Below, piece by piece: positions 5,139-6,657 of a DNA stretch of 6,657 nt. Every line of letters begins with the position of its first letter. The stretch's first letter is position 1. Made by a program: the position numbers and the translations under genes. Under the pieces are notes generated by a model. The model worked only from the letters and a program-made list of their open reading frames with translations, searched no databases and was not told where the DNA came from. The DNA comes from Planctomycetota bacterium (GTDB lineage: Bacteria; Planctomycetota; Brocadiia; JAJRTI01). Where the stretch lies: assembly GCA_024278415.1 (NCBI GenBank), contig JAJRTI010000642.1:1-6657 (forward strand). Reading direction: 5' to 3'.

Positions 5139-6107
5139 CTATGGCGCCGGTTCTTGTGATTGGCAAATACGTGCGAGCGAAAGCGCTACTTCGCTGAGCG
5201 AATCGAAGTCGTCCACTTCCTTATCCAGGCAAGGCAGGGCGCCCAACACGAGCCCGCCGAACTTCCGCTCAATGGCGCGCAGCCGTTGCCGCTGAAGCGC
5301 GCGGCGCTTTTGGAGGAACGGGTCGGCCGATTCAGGCAGAATGCGGTTGATGACCACGCCTTCGACTCGGATGCCGTGCTTGAGAAGCAGGTCGATTGCG
5401 CGACGCGTTTCCGCCATCGAAAGCCGTTCTGCATCCATGACGAACACGAACCCCGTATTGTCTCGGTCGAGCAGGCAGGCCCGGGCGACGATGAAGCGTT
5501 CCTTTCTTGCCTGCAACAAAGCCAGCACGGGGTCGGCATCCGGCTTGGGCCTTCGCGCGTCGGGCACGCGCGCGAGCAGACGCAGCGCGCGCTGGCGCTT
5601 CTCGATCAGCCGTTCAACCCACGCGCCCAGGAGTTCGGGCAGGGTCAGCAGACGCAGCGTGTGGCCCGTCGGCGCGGTATCGAACACGATGCGGTCGAAG
5701 GGGCTGTCTTGTTCATCCATAAGCTCCACGAACTTGTCGAAGATCGCCGATTCCTCTGCGCCAGGGGCGAGGTAGGCCGCGTCGATCTGGCGGCGAATTT
5801 CGTCGACGATGACGCTGCTGAATGCCGCGCCTAGGTGTTGGCGCACGCGTTTCATATAGCGCCGGGCCTCGCGTTCGGGATCGATCTCCAGGCCCCACAG
5901 GTTCTCGTGCAGTTGTGTCTGTTTCGGGCCGATCCGCTTTTGGAACATGTCGCCCAGCGAGTGCGCTGGGTCGGTCGAGACCACGAGCGTGGCGAGGCCG
6001 CGTTTGGCAAGCAGGAGTGCAAACGCGGCCGCGCAGGTGGTCTTGCCCGCCCCTCCTTTCCCCCCGAAAAACATCAACCGCCGCTCGAGCAGATTCGTAG
6101 TATTCAC
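5139..6107 (-). CDS. ArsA/GET3-type ATPase, single domain
   Basis: This 322-residue cytosolic ATPase belongs to the deviant-Walker SIMIBI class. It shows the P-loop GGKGGAGKT (15-23) with signature Lys17, the switch I motif DPAHSLGD (46-53), the switch II motif DTAPTGHTLR (143-152) and the nucleotide-base loop 'NRILP' (254-258). It has one ATPase domain, as in GET3-like proteins, not the tandem two domains of plasmid ArsA. It has four scattered Cys (25, 211, 293, 315) with no CxxC, so neither the GET3 zinc-bridged dimer nor the arsenite site of ArsA is evident, and no arsB or arsR lies nearby. Calling it an arsenite pump subunit would be unsafe. The start is GTG 6107: GAGGGG lies 7 nt upstream and overlaps the stop of the preceding gene, so translation is probably coupled. 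The frame stays open far upstream, but that part overlaps the preceding gene and lacks family character. Confidence 0.9.
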   Translation of the reverse strand: MNTTNLLERRLMFFGGKGGAGKTTCAAAFALLLAKRGLATLVVSTDPAHSLGDMFQKRIGPKQTQLHENLWGLEIDPEREARRYMKRVRQHLGAAFSSVIVDEIRRQIDAAYLAPGAEESAIFDKFVELMDEQDSPFDRIVFDTAPTGHTLRLLTLPELLGAWVERLIEKRQRALRLLARVPDARRPKPDADPVLALLQARKERFIVARACLLDRDNTGFVFVMDAERLSMAETRRAIDLLLKHGIRVEGVVINRILPESADPFLQKRRALQRQRLRAIERKFGGLVLGALPCLDKEVDDFDSLSEVALSLARICQSQEPAP

Positions 6108-6114
6108 GCCCAGG

Positions 6115-6121
6115 CCCCTCA
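6115..6121 (-). promoter_or_regulatory. Shine-Dalgarno overlapping the upstream stop codon
   Basis: The minus strand reads TGAGGGG. TGA stops the small Cys-Cys protein, and its GA is part of the GAGGGG ribosome binding site for GTG 6107, 7 nt further on. This arrangement implies coupled translation of the pair and decides the GTG start. Confidence 0.65.
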
Positions 6122-6478
6122 GCAGCAGTACTGATACTGGCCGGCTTTTTGGTCCAGCACGCTTCGGCGCTGAAGCATTCGCCGCTCCCAACCTTTGAGT
6201 TCGTCCGCCAGGTACGGAAGCAGCTCCAGCGTATAGTACGACGTGGGAAGCGGCAGGCCGAGCGCTTCGCCAAAGCAGAGCAGCATGAACTGGTCGTCCA
6301 GATCGTAGCCCTCTTTGCGTATGATGGAGTAGCCGGGTTCGAGGAAACAGCCGGCGAGGAACTCGCGTAGAGCGGCGAGCGTTCCTCGCAGACGGGAATT
6401 CCGGCTGGCCTCTTCCTCCTTCGGCGAACACCGAGGGCCGTCGTGCGCGTCGCTGCAAGCACCCTGCTTCTCGGCCAT
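6119..6478 (-). CDS. Small Cys-rich protein ending in Cys-Cys, ArsA-ATPase partner
   Basis: This 119-residue soluble protein has six Cys (8, 17, 44, 68, 118, 119) and ends 'YQYCC' directly before the stop. Residues 1-28 are polar and probably disordered. Residues 30-110 are helical in character, with 'LREFLAGCFLEPGYSIIRKEGYDLDDQFMLLCFGEALGLP' as the most conserved-looking part (given in pieces: LREFLAGCFLEPGY at 37-50, DDQFMLLCFGEALG at 61-74). From memory this matches the small family named 'cory-CC-star' in NCBI annotation, commonly found beside ArsA-family ATPases; this was not searched. The role is unknown. A C-terminal Cys pair presented to an ArsA/GET3-type ATPase suggests a client, a metal carrier or a redox-active partner. 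The start at ATG 6478 has GAAAGG 8 nt upstream. Only 11 bp separate it from the ATPase start, so the two form an operon. I could not find a convincing promoter before it. Confidence 0.8.
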   Translation of the reverse strand: MAEKQGACSDAHDGPRCSPKEEEASRNSRLRGTLAALREFLAGCFLEPGYSIIRKEGYDLDDQFMLLCFGEALGLPLPTSYYTLELLPYLADELKGWERRMLQRRSVLDQKAGQYQYCC

Positions 6479-6568
6479 GGGTTCAGCCTTTCAAGTTTGA
6501 GACAGGCTCACGAAAGAAAAGGGTGCAGGTCTGAACGTACGTAGTAAACTGGGCGTTCATTCCCGTGG

Positions 6569-6580
6569 TGCGCCGGCGCA
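6569..6580. repeat. Perfect 12-bp palindrome upstream of the operon
   Basis: TGCGCCGGCGCA lies about 90 bp before the start of the Cys-Cys protein and 8 bp from the right-end hairpin repeat. Its arms (TGCGCC/GGCGCA) match the stem of that hairpin, so it may belong to the same repeat instead of being an operator. Confidence 0.35.
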
Positions 6581-6588
6581 GAATGCAC

Positions 6589-6657
6589 ATGCGCCGAAGG
6601 CGCATCACAACATAGCCCAGTGCAAGCTCGTTCGGTCGCGCCAGCGGGCGAACGAGC
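6589..6657 (-). repeat. Right-end inverted copy of hairpin-core-hairpin repeat
   Basis: Read on the minus strand, this has an outer hairpin of nine pairs (GCTCGTTCG 6626-6634 with CGAACGAGC 6649-6657), the core TTGCACTGGGCTATGTTGTG (6606-6625), then the inner hairpin ATGCGCC-TTC-GGCGCAT (6589-6605). The architecture is the same as at 2-62. The outer hairpin ends exactly at the last base of the window. Confidence 0.8.

Noticed and set aside
5139..6107. Arsenic-resistance (ars) operon
   Set aside because: There is no arsB, arsR, arsC or arsD nearby and no Cys pattern for arsenite binding; only the ATPase fold matches.
6108..6458. 117-codon N-terminal extension of the ArsA-type ATPase
   Set aside because: It overlaps the Cys-Cys protein gene almost completely in another frame; the P-loop starts near the N-terminus of family members, and GTG 6107 has a good Shine-Dalgarno.
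6479..6568. Promoter for the Cys-Cys protein/ATPase operon
   Set aside because: I found no -10/-35 pair with acceptable spacing on the minus strand; TACGTA and TTTACT lack partners.

Overview
This GC-rich window (roughly 60% G+C by eye) looks like a piece of an uncultivated bacterial genome. Its dense families of short hairpin repeats, the LarA-like/M55 gene pair and the ArsA-type ATPase with a small Cys-Cys-ending partner recall Planctomycetota and neighbouring environmental phyla such as Hydrogenedentota. That placement is an impression, not a proof. No rRNA, tRNA, transposase, integrase or CRISPR array is visible.

Layout: (1) 1-763 has no convincing gene and carries three groups of palindromic repeats. 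(2) 764-2302 (minus) encodes a polytopic membrane protein of GT-C glycosyltransferase type. (3) 2303-2817 is a second gene-free stretch holding a REP-like inverted pair and a 41-bp imperfect direct repeat whose second copy reaches the stop codon of the next gene. (4) 2818-4074 (minus) encodes a LarA-like (lactate racemase N-domain, DUF2088) protein, and 4266-5045 (plus) encodes an M55-family D-aminopeptidase (DppA-like). These two are divergent from a 191-bp intergenic region that contains back-to-back promoter-like sequences and a palindrome. (5) 5139-6478 (minus) is a tight two-gene operon: a 119-aa protein ending in Cys-Cys, then a single-domain ArsA/GET3-type ATPase, with the Shine-Dalgarno of the second overlapping the stop of the first. 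(6) 6589-6657 is an inverted copy of the repeat at the left end, so both window ends lie in the same repeat family.

How the genes may work together: the LarA-like protein keeps, by hand alignment, the residues that hold the nickel-pincer cofactor, and the M55 protein keeps all zinc ligands and the catalytic His of DppA. Both families act on compounds with a defined D/L stereocentre, so shared handling of D-amino or 2-hydroxy acids is possible but unproven. The ArsA-type ATPase and its Cys-rich partner are probably one functional unit, perhaps for handling a client protein or metal(loid).

The most unusual content is non-coding. At least four families of paired repeats occur, mostly in inverted orientation. 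In three of them the two copies differ mainly by paired, compensatory changes in their stems. This points to elements maintained as folded single-stranded DNA or RNA, probably REP/BIME-like sequences mobilised in trans, since no mobilising gene is present here.
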